Source: CAG-488 sp963625295 (GTDB taxonomy: Bacteria; Bacillota; Clostridia; Oscillospirales; Acutalibacteraceae). From it: a stretch of 19,827 nt of DNA. Both the position numbers and the translations under genes were made by a program. The DNA lies in the NCBI GenBank assembly GCA_963625295.1, contig CAVFTC010000033.1, positions 1 through 19,827 of the forward strand, in the 5' to 3' direction. The notes under the pieces were generated by a model. That model did no database searches. It worked only from the letters and a program-made list of their open reading frames with translations, and had not been told where the DNA came from. Of this stretch, positions 19,468 to 19,827 are shown one piece after another. Every line of letters begins with the position of its first letter. The first letter of the stretch is position 1.

Positions 19468-19827
19468 TCAGATATATTTTTTTATTGTGAAAGCCTGACG
19501 GCCTTTCTTTGTAATTCCGTCGTTCTCGGTGATTAGAACCTTGCCTTTGCCTCTGACTACGACCTTAGAGCCGAAAGGCACTTTGAAATCAATTTTTGTG
19601 ATCTGCACGCCGTTGATATAAATCTCACCGGCGTTGATTCTGCGAACCGCCTCGCTTCGTGAGAACGAAAAGCACGAGGAAACAATCGAATCGGCACGCA
19701 TTGAGGAAACGAAGCAGTGCTTAGTCTCAAATTTTTCTTCAATTTTAACATTATCAAAGCTTTCGAGCATACGGGTGCTGACAGTGCCCCGACCGACGGA
19801 AATAAGGCTCTCACAAAGATATTTTGC
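19468..19827 (-). CDS. YlmH-like RNA-binding S4 domain protein (5' part outside the window)
   Basis: Only the C-terminal 119 residues are in view. The frame is open to the window edge, so the ATG at 19770 is internal. The visible part holds an S4 domain: SSMRADSIVSSCFSFSRSE, then AVRRINAGEIYING and a basic VVVRGKGKVLI end. The preceding VGRGTVSTR segment and the C-terminal location of S4 match YlmH, an S4 protein associated with ribosomes and with the divisome-adjacent ylm cluster of Firmicutes. Full-length YlmH is about 260 residues, so about half is missing. The TGA stop overlaps the GDPD ribosome binding region. Confidence 0.82.
   Translation of the reverse strand, partial: AKYLCESLISVGRGTVSTRMLESFDNVKIEEKFETKHCFVSSMRADSIVSSCFSFSRSEAVRRINAGEIYINGVQITKIDFKVPFGSKVVVRGKGKVLITENDGITKKGRQAFTIKKYI

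Noticed and set aside
1..19827. CRISPR arrays, insertion sequences, integrases, toxin-antitoxin pairs, tRNA genes
   Set aside because: I looked for spaced direct repeats, transposase or integrase motifs, small paired ORFs and tRNA-like folds and found none that could be supported.

Overview
The window reads as ordinary chromosome of a Clostridia-type Firmicute, most likely an Oscillospiraceae/Ruminococcaceae-like gut or rumen bacterium. The evidence is: strong AGGAGG-type ribosome binding sites, a lone BioY that must share an ECF module, a YlmH-type S4 protein, a TagF-type glycerophosphotransferase, a GH3-family protein, moderate GC and sigma-A promoters with extended -10 boxes. This placement is inferred from gene families; no rRNA or other marker is present. 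I see no tRNA, rRNA, CRISPR array, insertion sequence, prophage or recognisable defence system. No gene-free gap exceeds 200 bp. Bases 1-81 hold only sequence downstream of prs, with no gene or hairpin I can support.

Layout. 82-3383 (minus): an MscS-type channel and a cation diffusion facilitator with abutting stop and start codons, then a PRPP synthetase with its own promoter. 3581-6400 (plus): proB-proA-proC, a complete glutamate-to-proline operon. 6474-10405 (plus): a second operon with a near-consensus promoter, encoding a GH3-family acyl-adenylating enzyme, a secreted alpha/beta hydrolase whose nucleophile position is Cys, and the biotin transporter BioY. It ends at a bidirectional terminator. 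10470-12518 (minus): a membrane-anchored CapA-like protein with degenerate metal-site motifs and a DUF975-like membrane protein. 12629-15235 (plus): a GT2 glycosyltransferase fused to a CDP-glycerol glycerophosphotransferase. 15285-17090 (minus): an AlaX-type alanyl-tRNA editing protein followed by a LOG-family protein. 17195-17707 (plus): a YgjP-type metallopeptidase. 17751-19827 (minus): a DHDPS-superfamily aldolase with its own promoter, a glycerophosphodiester phosphodiesterase, and the 3' part of a ylmH-like gene cut by the window edge.

The genes work together in three visible groups: proline synthesis (proBAC); envelope or glycerophosphate polymer metabolism (GT2-TagF fusion, GDPD, possibly the CapA-like protein); and the GH3/Cys-hydrolase/BioY operon. 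The last is the best candidate for something undescribed, because its shared substrate is not evident. Regulatory DNA is unusually readable. Eight promoters can be placed, seven with exactly 17-bp spacing. Three share an identical 11-base extended -10 sequence, and several carry inverted repeats on or beside the -10 or -35 that look like operators.
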